From Paenibacillus thalictri (GTDB lineage Bacteria > Bacillota > Bacilli > Paenibacillales > NBRC-103111), in NCBI RefSeq assembly GCF_004307995.1, contig NZ_SIRE01000047.1, positions 1-43,563 on the forward strand: a stretch of 43,563 nt of DNA, written 5' to 3'. Positions 17,103 through 25,956 of the stretch are shown here, in pieces. A program made the position numbers and the translations under genes. Position 1 is the first letter of the stretch; each line of letters starts with the position of its first letter. The notes beneath the pieces were generated by a model. The model saw only the letters and a list, made by a program, of their open reading frames with translations, was not told where the DNA came from and searched no databases.

Positions 17103-19127
17103 ATGATCCATGCCAAATTGCCGAAAATATGGTACGGCGGAGATTACAACCCGGAACAGTGGGACGAGCAGACCATGGAGGAAGATCTGCGCATGTTCAA
17201 GCTGGCCGGGATTGACGTAGCGACGGTAAACGTATTTTCGTGGGCTTTAAGCCAACCGGATGAGGACACTTACCGCTTTGAATGGCTCGATAACATAGTA
17301 GACCGGCTTTACCGGGAAGGGATTTACGTATGCTTGGCCACCAGTACGGCAGCGCATCCCGCCTGGATGGCCCGGAAATATCCCGACGTGCTGCGCGTCG
17401 ACTATGAAGGCCGCAAACGGCGCTTCGGCGGACGTCACAATTCATGTCCGAATAGTCCGACGTACCGCAAATATGCGGGTTTGATGGCAGACAAGCTCGG
17501 AGAGCGCTATAAGGATCACCCGGGACTAGCGGCCTGGCACATTTGCAACGAATACGGCGGCTACTGTTACTGCGACAACTGCGCTGCAGCGTTCCGCGGC
17601 TGGTTGAAGGAGCGTTACGGATCTTTGGAAACGCTTAATAAAGTGTGGAATACCGGGTTCTGGGGACATACCTTTTACGATTGGGACGAGATTGTCGTGC
17701 CGAATGTGCTGAGCGAGGAATGGATGTATAACCGTACGAATTTTCAGGGAATTTCTCTCGATTATCGGCGCTTTCAGTCGGACAGTTTGCTCGAATGCTA
17801 CAGGACCGAATATGAGGAGCTGAAGCGGCATACGCCACAGATTCGCATTACAACGAATCTGATGGGCACCTATCCCGAGCTGGATTATTTTAAGTGGGCC
17901 CGATATATGGATGTCGTTTCGTGGGACAACTATCCGTCCATGGAGACGCCGGTCAGCTATACGGCGATGGCGCACGACTTGATGCGCGGGCTGAAAAGCG
18001 GACAGCCGTTTATGCTGATGGAGCAAACGCCAAGCCAGCAAAACTGGCAGGCTTATAATTCGCTGAAACGGCCCGGTGTGATGAGGCTGTGGAGTTATCA
18101 GGCCGTGGCGCGGGGAGCGGACACGGTGATGTTTTTCCAGCTGCGGCGTTCTATCGGCGCATGTGAGAAGTTTCACGGCGCGCTGATCGAGCACGCCGGA
18201 CATGAACATACGCGCGTATTCCGCGAATGTGCGGAGCTTGGGCGCGAGCTGCAGACGCTTGGCGAGCAACTGCTCGATTCCCGCGTTAAGGCCCGCGTTG
18301 CGATTGTCTACGACTGGGACAACCGCTGGGCGGTCGAACTGTCGAGCGGGCCTAGCGTTGCGCTGAAGTATACGGATGAAGTGCATCGGTATTATGATGC
18401 GCTGTACCAATTGAACATTCAAGCGGATATGGTCGGAGCGGACGAAGATTTTACGAAATACGACGTAATCATCGCGCCGGTGATGTACATGGTCAAGCCG
18501 GGGTATGCGGCAAAGGTGGAGCAATTCGTCCAGCGCGGCGGCGCCTATGTCACGACATTTTTCAGCGGCATTGTGAACGAGCACGATATGGTGACTGTCG
18601 GCGGATATCCGGGCGAGCTGCGCAAGGTGCTTGGCATCTGGGCGGAGGAAATCGACGCTTTGTTGCCGGAGCAAAGCAACCAAATGGTGATGAGCGGCGA
18701 TTGGGGACTGATGAGCGGCACGTACGACTGCAGACTGCTCTGCGATTTGATACATAGCGAAGGTGCCGAGGTTGTGGCCGAATACGGCTCCGATTTTTAC
18801 AAAGGCAGGCCGGTTGTGACGGTCAACCGCTTCGGCGGAGGCGAAGCGTGGTATATTGCCTCCAGTCCGGAGCCGAGGTTTCTGCAGCACCTGCTCGCGA
18901 GCTTGTGCGAAGCGAAGGGCATTGCCCCGCTGCTGGACGCGCCGGCCGGCGTAGAAGTGTCCGAGCGTGAGAAGGACGGCAAGCGCTTTATGTTCCTGCT
19001 TAACCATAATGACATGCAAGTCACTGTGCACATAGGGGATGAACCGTTGCTGGAACTTCTTGAACCGCGAATCGTTCAAGGGACGATGGAATTGCCTCCC
19101 AAAGGAGTAGCTATTCTCGCAAAGTAA
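17103..19127 (+). CDS. GH42 beta-galactosidase, cytoplasmic
   Basis: This 674-residue enzyme should cleave terminal beta-galactose exposed after fucose removal. The start WYGGDYNPEQW is characteristic of GH42. The acid/base is expected at E150 in ICNEYGG and the nucleophile at E307 in LMEQTPS. Four cysteines that bind zinc in many GH42 enzymes are present (one in the NSCPNSP segment, and C155, C157 and C160 in YCYCDNC). The trimerisation domain (about 390-600) and a C-terminal beta domain follow. There is no signal peptide. It is the last gene of the transporter operon, 20 bases after GH29. GH42 enzymes also act on arabinogalacto-oligosaccharides, so pectic side chains are an alternative substrate. 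Confidence 0.94.
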   Translation: MIHAKLPKIWYGGDYNPEQWDEQTMEEDLRMFKLAGIDVATVNVFSWALSQPDEDTYRFEWLDNIVDRLYREGIYVCLATSTAAHPAWMARKYPDVLRVDYEGRKRRFGGRHNSCPNSPTYRKYAGLMADKLGERYKDHPGLAAWHICNEYGGYCYCDNCAAAFRGWLKERYGSLETLNKVWNTGFWGHTFYDWDEIVVPNVLSEEWMYNRTNFQGISLDYRRFQSDSLLECYRTEYEELKRHTPQIRITTNLMGTYPELDYFKWARYMDVVSWDNYPSMETPVSYTAMAHDLMRGLKSGQPFMLMEQTPSQQNWQAYNSLKRPGVMRLWSYQAVARGADTVMFFQLRRSIGACEKFHGALIEHAGHEHTRVFRECAELGRELQTLGEQLLDSRVKARVAIVYDWDNRWAVELSSGPSVALKYTDEVHRYYDALYQLNIQADMVGADEDFTKYDVIIAPVMYMVKPGYAAKVEQFVQRGGAYVTTFFSGIVNEHDMVTVGGYPGELRKVLGIWAEEIDALLPEQSNQMVMSGDWGLMSGTYDCRLLCDLIHSEGAEVVAEYGSDFYKGRPVVTVNRFGGGEAWYIASSPEPRFLQHLLASLCEAKGIAPLLDAPAGVEVSEREKDGKRFMFLLNHNDMQVTVHIGDEPLLELLEPRIVQGTMELPPKGVAILAK

Positions 19128-19135
19128 AGATTATG

Positions 19136-19210
19136 CCATGAAAAAAGCGCTAATTTGGTATGTATTTAAGAAATTAGCTGCATGTTACTATGAGGTTGAA
19201 AGCGCTATTA
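19136..19210 (+). promoter_or_regulatory. Scaffold promoter: CATGA element, -10 box and cre site
   Basis: The proposed -10 box is TACTAT at 19186-19191 with no -35 at normal spacing. The element starts CATGAAAA at 19137-19144, continues CTAATT at 19150-19155 and GT at 19162-19163, with the CATGA 49 bases before the -10 as at three other units. TGAAAGCGCTATTA at 19197-19210 matches 9 of 10 cre positions and overlaps the expected start point. GCTAATTT (19149-19156) and AAATTAGC (19171-19178) form an 8-bp inverted repeat inside the region. No terminator for the preceding operon is visible. Confidence 0.6.
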
Positions 19211-19260
19211 TTTTGTGAGGCACACCTGTGAAAACCGTTGTAAAAGGGGGAGACTTACCT

Positions 19261-22200
19261 ATGATGTTCCAACACAGCCGATGGCGGCGCCTGATCTCAA
19301 GCTTGCTTGTGTTCTTGCTCGTCTTTTCGTGCGTGAGTGTGTTACCATTTTTCGATCCATCCAAAGCGGAGGCGGCTGCCACCGTTACCGTGTTTAAAAA
19401 TTCCCGGACGGAATATGAAATTGCAACAAATATTAAGGATGCGATCTGGAACGCAGGCTATTCCAGCAACATGGCTCCAATCGATACAATCCAAACGGTC
19501 AATGGGGTAACGTACTCGTATCAGTTAGAGCGTAATGGTGCCGGGACAGTGAGTATGAAGTGGCTTAAAAATAATTATTCAGGAACGGATTATTACGACT
19601 TATCCGGCTTCGCTTCAACCGGAAGTCTTGACTTTGACATCAGAGGAAATGTAGGCGGAGAAGCGGTTGAGGTCGCACTAAATAAAGCTTCTGTAAGCGG
19701 CGCCTCGGCTCAGGAGTCGTCCAGGTGTAAAATAACGGCAACGGCACAATGGACGCATATTTCTATTCCGCTCAATAATTTTAAGAATACAAACGGTTCA
19801 AATGCGGCTGCTTGCTCGGCTGTTGGCGGCACTTACACAACGGCTGTTCAAGCTAGTTTCGATACAACATTTGCACAAGTCAGACAAATCGGGATGTTTG
19901 ACTACAGCAGTTCACTGGGGAAAATTTGGGTCAGTGATATGAAATTCACATCTGCCTACGTAAACAGTTACAGTGCGGTCAATAGCTCCACACCAGCAGG
20001 AACGGCTCCAACGCTGCCTTCCACGGTGAATGCCGTTTTCAGCGATGCATCAACGCAGCCGTTGAACGTAACCTGGAACCTTACACCTTCACAATATGCC
20101 GCGCCGGGTACGGTTACAGTGACGGGCAAAGTAGATGGAGCCCAGCTTCAGCCTACGGCTACCCTCACGGTAACGACCAACCTGCCCCACACGTTTGTCT
20201 CTTATGATACCATTGCGGCAGTATCAACCATTGCCGGCACGGCGCCTGGCTTGCCGGCTAAAATTAAAGCAAGCTTTCAGGATGCAGTAAAGGAGGATGT
20301 ATCCGTCAACTGGAATGCAGTCAATGCGTCGCAGTATGCGGGAGCAGGCACATTTACCGTGTCAGGAACAACGAGTCCCACACCTGCTCAAACGGCAAAC
20401 GGCGTACCGACGCAAAATGTTTCGGTAACAGTCAACGTCGCTGTGTTGCCAACGATTACGGTGTTTAAAGATACCCGGATGGCATCGAGCTCCGAAATTC
20501 CGGCAGGGATGGCCGCCGTGCTTTTTGATGCAACGCAAAGTAAAGATGGCGTCACTCCTTCATATAACTTGCAAAGAAGCTCCAGTTCCACAACGTATTG
20601 GGCTATGAAATGGCTTAAAAGCACCACGTTAGGCGATAACTGGAATTTGAATAATTATGCCGTGAACGGATCTTTCGAATTCGATTTAAAAGGAAAAAAT
20701 GCCGGCGAGGTTGTTACATTCGCTTTAAATACCGTGGATAACGGATCGAATGCCGAGTCGGCCCGTTGTGAGCTTACGCTATCGACTCAATGGACACATT
20801 ATTCGATTCCTCTAAGCAGAATGAACGCTTCCGTTATACCTTCCGATACGACGTGCACGTCGGATTCGGGCGTCGGTAAACAAACCAGCACCAAACAAGC
20901 CAACTTCGATATATCGAAGGTCAGGCAAGTCGGATTGTTCAGTTACGACGGCAGGACCGAGCAGGTCTGGGTCAGCGATATGAAATTCAACCCGGTATAT
21001 ATAACCGGCTACCAAGCAATAAATCTCACTACCCAAGCAGGTGTGGCGCCTAATCTGCCGTCCGTCGTCACGGCGGTGTACAGCGACGCCAGCACCAAAT
21101 CAATCAACGTGACTTGGAATGCGATCACATCGTCCCAATATGATACAATAGGCCAAATTTTCACAGTTCAAGGCACGACCGACAAGAACATACAATTACA
21201 GCCCAAAGCGACTGTAACGGTTACGAACGGCCAACCGCATACTTATGCAAGCTTTGATGCACTTCCGGCGCAGATCACGGTCAGTCCCAATGAAGCACCG
21301 GTGTTGCCGTCAACCGTTAAAGTAAATTATCTTGATCTCGCGAAGGAAGATGTCGCTATTCAGTGGAGCGCCATCGATCCGGCGAAATACGCTGCCGGAC
21401 CGGCCTCCTTTACGGCAACCGGAACGACAGCCCCCACGCCGGCTCAAATAGCCAGCGGCGTGCCGGTGCAAGCCGTATCCGTAACGATTTACGTGAATCC
21501 TACTTTGACCGTGTTTAAAAACAACCGGGCAGGCTCAGAATTAATCAACAATTTAAATACCGTGCTTTTTGATACAACCGATACGGCCGACGGGGTAACT
21601 CCCTCGTATAACCTGCAGAGGAGCTCAACTGGCGCTATATGGAGCATGAAGTTCCTGAAAAGCACAACACTAGGAAACAACTGGGATTTAACCAATTATA
21701 CCGCCAACGGCGCACTTGAATTTGACATCAAAGGCAGGCCGGGCGAAAAAATCGTAACCATCGCTTTAAATGCGCTGGATAACGGAACGTCTAATGCGGA
21801 ATCAGCCCGTTGCGAAGTGCCCGTAACCGACCAATGGAGGCATTATGCGATACCGATAAGCAAGCTGAACAGCGCCGCCACACCAAACGACAAGACTTGC
21901 ACGACGATCGCTGCGGTCGGCAACCTGTCAGCTACAAAGCAAAGCCTTTTTGACATCTCCAAGGTGAGGCAAGTCGGGATTTTCGATTATGTGATGGACG
22001 TGGAGCAGGTACGCGTCAGCAATATGAGGTTTACAGCCTCTTATGTAAACGGATATTCGTTGCCGAATGTGAACACGGCTGAAGGCGTCGCGCCTAATCT
22101 TCCATCTACGGTGAATGCCGTGATGAGTGACGGCGGCACGCAGCCGCTGAATGTGAGCTGGAGCGTTATTTCGCCAAATCAGTATGCGTCCGCCGGCACC

Positions 22201-25200
22201 AGTTTTCTGGTAAAAGGCACCGTAGCAGGCGTGCAGCTGCAGCCCACGGTCAAGGTTACCGTTACAAACGGCCAGCCGCATGTATACGCAGGATTGGATG
22301 CTATTGCGGCAGTCTCGACAAATGCAAGAATAGCGCCGGTTTTGCCCGGAACCGTAATAGCGAATTTTCAGGATGCTTCCCAGGAAGAGGTAGCAGTTGA
22401 ATGGGAGACGGTTGCCGCTCCATTGTACAGCAAAGAATTACAAGCGTTTAACGTAAAAGGCAAGTTGAAGCCAACGCCGGTTCAACTGGCCGCCGGTGTT
22501 CCCGGGGGAGATGCTGCTGCCGCCCAAATTGCAATTGCGGTAGCTGTATTGGGACCGGCCGATATTACGATCTTTCATAGTTCAGCCAGTCCCGTAGCGG
22601 GAACATACGCCGGCAACGGCTTCTCCTTGACCGACGTTCCCTTCGATACGGTATCGGAGCCGTATAACGGGCTTGGTTCCCACAATGTGAAGGTGACGGG
22701 GAGCAGCGGGTATTGGGGTGTCATGTTCCGGTCTACCCAGAGTTGGCAAGACGATTATCCGAGTTTTGAAGCCTACGTGAAAAACGGCAGTCTTGAATTT
22801 AATGTAAAAGGCCGATCTGGCGGCGAATCGTTCAAACTGAGCTTATACGATGAAACCGACAACTTGAGTACGGAAGCCCAAGTTATCAATGTCACTAATG
22901 AATGGAAGCATATCTCCATTCCGATGGATTCGTTTGTTTATCCAAAAGGCTTCAGCATGAGCAAGATAAGGCAGATTTCGTTAACGAGCAACTCGGCTTC
23001 GGCTATGGAATTTTGGTTGAACGATATGCGCGTCACATCCGATACATTGATGGAAACTCAACCCATCGCCGTATCGACCGTTGCTTTTGTTGATCCTATA
23101 CCGCCCGCTGGCGTTAACGCTGCATTCAAAAGCACAGCGACCCGTTATGTAAAAATCAGCTGGGATCTTAACTCGAATGATTATTTGGAAGTCGGGGACG
23201 TCGTGCTGAAAGGACGTTTAATCGAGAGCGGCGCACCGATATCCACGGTTGTCAAAGTGAGGAAAACAAGCGCTCCGCATCAATTTAAACGGTTTAAAGA
23301 TATACAGGTAACGACTTATGCCGAAACACCGCCAACGATGCCAACTACAGCAAGGGTATTATTTGACGATGGGGTTGGTGAGACCGTCGCCGTTACCGCT
23401 TGGGATCCAATTGCAACAAGCATGTACGCCGAAGGCGCAGCTCCGTTCCGGTTGAATGGAGCCACAACGTACGGCACGGTTGCAGCGGATGTATACGTGC
23501 GCACGCCGGTGAGCTTCAAGCCCATTTCGTTAAATACATTGGCTGGAGAAGTACCGGTATTGCCGGAAATGGCGACCATTGTGTACAACGACAACACCAC
23601 TTTAGTTAAATCCGTAGCTTGGGACGTTATGCCATCCTTGAATTATGCATCCGAAGGAGCCTTTCAGACAAAGGGCCAGGTGGCATGGACCGAAGTTGTG
23701 AATGGGGTGAGTATTGCAAAGCGGATTAAATTTCCGGTTATTGCGAATATAGCCGTGCTGTCCCAGACAACAGCCAGCGTGGAGCATAATGGATTAGGCA
23801 TCTTTAGGAACAAGGACGTGAACAATTACTCATGGGGCTGGGGGCATTTGGCTATTGAGGATACAAGCGGCGAAATGAAAACGGAAGGCCAAGGGGCTAT
23901 GCTTCCGTTCGATACGGATGTGACTTATGACGGAGTCCCGTCTTATCGTTTTAAAACCGCTTCGGTGTCAGGTCCAACCTGGGCCGGCTGGGGAGCCACA
24001 ATCCCGTTCCCGGGCCATCAAAAAGCAGACGGCACGGACACGCTTGCCTATGATTTAAGTTCATATCTGGAGCTAGGTGCATTGAATTTCTATATCAAGG
24101 GCGCTAGCGGCACTGAGACGTTTAACATTGGCCTCTCCAGCACTGGAGCCGACGACAAGATAACGACCAAGACGATAGAGTTCAAAAACTACGGGGATAC
24201 GTATTGGCATCCGGTATCGATTCCGCTTAAGCAGTTGATTGGAGATACGCTGGATGTTAAAAACATCAGCCACCTGCAATTTACATCGTCCAATAGTTCT
24301 CCTATTCAGTTCTGGATCAGCGACATGTGGATATCCAAGCAGCCAAGACACCTGTTGTCCGGCTTTGATGTGCCGCAAATTCCTGTGTTTGTATTGTTTA
24401 AGGATTACAAGATTTCGTTGCCTGCCACGGTTGCTGCGTTGTATACGGACGGGACACAACAGCAGATGAATGTAAAATGGGATAGTTACAGCTTCGATGA
24501 TGAGACTCAAGCCATATACGTGTTCGGCACTGTCGATGGCATTGAGATGAGGCCCAAGGCGTATCTTTACGCATATCTTAACTCGATGCCTGGCAGCTTT
24601 AATGTCATTCAGCCTCAAGCGCCTGTTGTTGGCCCGACAGGCTTACCGGCAGGAACTGTTTCCGCGCCGATCGCGCCGCCTGTATTGCCGCCGCTGAATC
24701 AAATTTTGACCAATGGCTCCCAAGGCATATACAAGGTCGAGTCGGATAACGTCAAACTGCAGGGTGACCGCTCCATCGTCACGGTTGGGATGGATACGAT
24801 CAATCAAGGATTGACGCAAACGGCACTTGTCGGGGACTTGAACAAAGTGGTAATTATTCATGTGCCCGAATCCAGTGAGGCCCGCGGCTATGGCGTCGAA
24901 CTGCCGGTGCAGGCGTTAGCTTCCGGGACCAATGACAAAACCATCGAGCTTATAACCCCTCTTGGTTCTATATCCTTGCCTGGAAATATGCTGCAAGCTG
25001 CAGATGTGAAGGGTTCGGAAACAGTGCAGGTTGTATTCAGCACGGTTGACAAGTCCAAGCTGAGCGCAGAGGCTGCGGCACTCATAGGCGACAGGCCGGT
25101 TTTCGACATCACCATGCAGGCGGGCGAAGCTCATCTGCCTTGGAGCAATCCGGAAGCGCCTGTCCGTATTTCGCTCAATTACTCGCCAACCTCCGAAGAG

Positions 25201-25890
25201 CTGGATCAGCCGGAACATATGGTGGCTCTCTACATTGCGGACGATGGCTCGGTCACAGGGTTGCCAAGCGGACGTTACGACCGCACGGGAGGCAGAATCA
25301 GCTTTGTGACGACACATTTTAGCCAATACGCAATTTCCTTTGTGAAGAAGACCTTCGGCGACTTGAGCGGCTACGGCTGGGCTCAGAAGGAGATCGAGCT
25401 GCTTGCCTCCAAAGGGGTCGTTAACGGCACTTCGGACACGACCTTCTCGCCGGAAGGCAAGCTGACACGCGGCGCATTTATTACACTGTTGGCACGCACA
25501 CTCAATTTAACCGCGAAGGCGGATTCGAACTTCTCCGATGTGAGCAATTCAGCGTATTACGCGCAGCCGGTAGCCGTTGCGAAGAAGCTTGGCATCACAA
25601 CCGGGATCGGCGGCAATATGTTTGCCCCGGACGAGGAGATTAGCCGTCAGGACATGATGGTCATTACGGCAAGGGCCTTGCAGGCGGTTGGCCAGCTATC
25701 CGTTGAAGAAGAATCGCTTGAGCCGAACGCATACGACGATCAGGCAGACATTCGCGATTATGCAAAAATCAGCATTGCCGCGCTGCGCAAAGCCGGTTTA
25801 GTGCAGGGCAGCAATGGCAAGGTGTATCCGAACGCTTCCATGACAAGAGCGGAAACGGCCGTGCTGATGCACCGCATTTATACCAAATAA
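19261..25890 (+). CDS. Non-catalytic SLH-anchored multi-module glycan-binding scaffold (hypothetical)
   Basis: This 2209-residue surface protein has no recognisable catalytic domain. After the signal peptide (about 1-38, ending KAEAAA) come five jelly-roll modules of about 150-195 residues (A1 42-235, A2 398-580, A3 748-930, A4 1100-1260, A5 about 1504-1700). Each has a G-x-L-x-F-x-(I/V)-(R/K)-G segment, a W-x-(H/P)-x-(S/A)-I-P strand and a final I/V-W/R-(V/L)-S/N-DM strand. They resemble CBM11/CIA30-like carbohydrate-binding folds. One to three Big_4-type Ig-like domains follow each module (VTWN..YA.(P/A)GT..V.GTV pattern). A Pro-rich linker (about 1783-1810), the anchor-proximal domain shared with the GH2 protein, and three SLH repeats (2032-2209) end it. 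ATG 19261 follows AAAGGGGGA. It likely captures polysaccharide for the neighbouring enzymes; binding is inferred. Confidence 0.82.
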   Translation: MMFQHSRWRRLISSLLVFLLVFSCVSVLPFFDPSKAEAAATVTVFKNSRTEYEIATNIKDAIWNAGYSSNMAPIDTIQTVNGVTYSYQLERNGAGTVSMKWLKNNYSGTDYYDLSGFASTGSLDFDIRGNVGGEAVEVALNKASVSGASAQESSRCKITATAQWTHISIPLNNFKNTNGSNAAACSAVGGTYTTAVQASFDTTFAQVRQIGMFDYSSSLGKIWVSDMKFTSAYVNSYSAVNSSTPAGTAPTLPSTVNAVFSDASTQPLNVTWNLTPSQYAAPGTVTVTGKVDGAQLQPTATLTVTTNLPHTFVSYDTIAAVSTIAGTAPGLPAKIKASFQDAVKEDVSVNWNAVNASQYAGAGTFTVSGTTSPTPAQTANGVPTQNVSVTVNVAVLPTITVFKDTRMASSSEIPAGMAAVLFDATQSKDGVTPSYNLQRSSSSTTYWAMKWLKSTTLGDNWNLNNYAVNGSFEFDLKGKNAGEVVTFALNTVDNGSNAESARCELTLSTQWTHYSIPLSRMNASVIPSDTTCTSDSGVGKQTSTKQANFDISKVRQVGLFSYDGRTEQVWVSDMKFNPVYITGYQAINLTTQAGVAPNLPSVVTAVYSDASTKSINVTWNAITSSQYDTIGQIFTVQGTTDKNIQLQPKATVTVTNGQPHTYASFDALPAQITVSPNEAPVLPSTVKVNYLDLAKEDVAIQWSAIDPAKYAAGPASFTATGTTAPTPAQIASGVPVQAVSVTIYVNPTLTVFKNNRAGSELINNLNTVLFDTTDTADGVTPSYNLQRSSTGAIWSMKFLKSTTLGNNWDLTNYTANGALEFDIKGRPGEKIVTIALNALDNGTSNAESARCEVPVTDQWRHYAIPISKLNSAATPNDKTCTTIAAVGNLSATKQSLFDISKVRQVGIFDYVMDVEQVRVSNMRFTASYVNGYSLPNVNTAEGVAPNLPSTVNAVMSDGGTQPLNVSWSVISPNQYASAGTSFLVKGTVAGVQLQPTVKVTVTNGQPHVYAGLDAIAAVSTNARIAPVLPGTVIANFQDASQEEVAVEWETVAAPLYSKELQAFNVKGKLKPTPVQLAAGVPGGDAAAAQIAIAVAVLGPADITIFHSSASPVAGTYAGNGFSLTDVPFDTVSEPYNGLGSHNVKVTGSSGYWGVMFRSTQSWQDDYPSFEAYVKNGSLEFNVKGRSGGESFKLSLYDETDNLSTEAQVINVTNEWKHISIPMDSFVYPKGFSMSKIRQISLTSNSASAMEFWLNDMRVTSDTLMETQPIAVSTVAFVDPIPPAGVNAAFKSTATRYVKISWDLNSNDYLEVGDVVLKGRLIESGAPISTVVKVRKTSAPHQFKRFKDIQVTTYAETPPTMPTTARVLFDDGVGETVAVTAWDPIATSMYAEGAAPFRLNGATTYGTVAADVYVRTPVSFKPISLNTLAGEVPVLPEMATIVYNDNTTLVKSVAWDVMPSLNYASEGAFQTKGQVAWTEVVNGVSIAKRIKFPVIANIAVLSQTTASVEHNGLGIFRNKDVNNYSWGWGHLAIEDTSGEMKTEGQGAMLPFDTDVTYDGVPSYRFKTASVSGPTWAGWGATIPFPGHQKADGTDTLAYDLSSYLELGALNFYIKGASGTETFNIGLSSTGADDKITTKTIEFKNYGDTYWHPVSIPLKQLIGDTLDVKNISHLQFTSSNSSPIQFWISDMWISKQPRHLLSGFDVPQIPVFVLFKDYKISLPATVAALYTDGTQQQMNVKWDSYSFDDETQAIYVFGTVDGIEMRPKAYLYAYLNSMPGSFNVIQPQAPVVGPTGLPAGTVSAPIAPPVLPPLNQILTNGSQGIYKVESDNVKLQGDRSIVTVGMDTINQGLTQTALVGDLNKVVIIHVPESSEARGYGVELPVQALASGTNDKTIELITPLGSISLPGNMLQAADVKGSETVQVVFSTVDKSKLSAEAAALIGDRPVFDITMQAGEAHLPWSNPEAPVRISLNYSPTSEELDQPEHMVALYIADDGSVTGLPSGRYDRTGGRISFVTTHFSQYAISFVKKTFGDLSGYGWAQKEIELLASKGVVNGTSDTTFSPEGKLTRGAFITLLARTLNLTAKADSNFSDVSNSAYYAQPVAVAKKLGITTGIGGNMFAPDEEISRQDMMVITARALQAVGQLSVEEESLEPNAYDDQADIRDYAKISIAALRKAGLVQGSNGKVYPNASMTRAETAVLMHRIYTK
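19384..24585 (+). repeat. Five-copy module array (jelly roll plus Big_4) inside the scaffold gene
   Basis: Three consecutive units of about 1.05 kb (19384-20451, 20452-21501, 21502-22557) each encode one jelly-roll module followed by two Big_4 domains. A fourth, more divergent unit (22558-23760) has three Big_4 domains, and a fifth module (about 23770-24365) has one. Units 2 and 3 are the most alike, sharing TPSYNLQRSS, KSTTLG and NAESARCE segments, which suggests the newest duplication. Unit starts share the phrase (T/D)(V/I)T(V/I)F(K/H). Confidence 0.8.
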
Positions 25891-25904
25891 GTTCATTACT
25901 TAAG

Positions 25905-25931
25905 GGATGCGGCGGGAACACCGCTGCATCC
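25905..25931 (+). other. Intercistronic hairpin between scaffold and GH5 genes
   Basis: An 11-bp stem (25905-25915 with 25921-25931, one G-U pair) closes a GAACA loop, 14 bases after the scaffold stop and 25 bases before the GH5 start. Only three T residues follow, so full termination is unlikely. It may cause partial termination or protect upstream mRNA, letting the two genes be expressed at different levels. Confidence 0.5.
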
Positions 25932-25956
25932 GTTTAAAGTGAAGGAGTCGACGCTA

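Noticed and set aside
17526..19079. Long open frame on the minus strand opposite the GH42 gene
   Set aside because: It mirrors a strongly supported GH42 gene, has a His/Arg-rich composition typical of antisense frames, no ribosome binding site and no recognisable domain.
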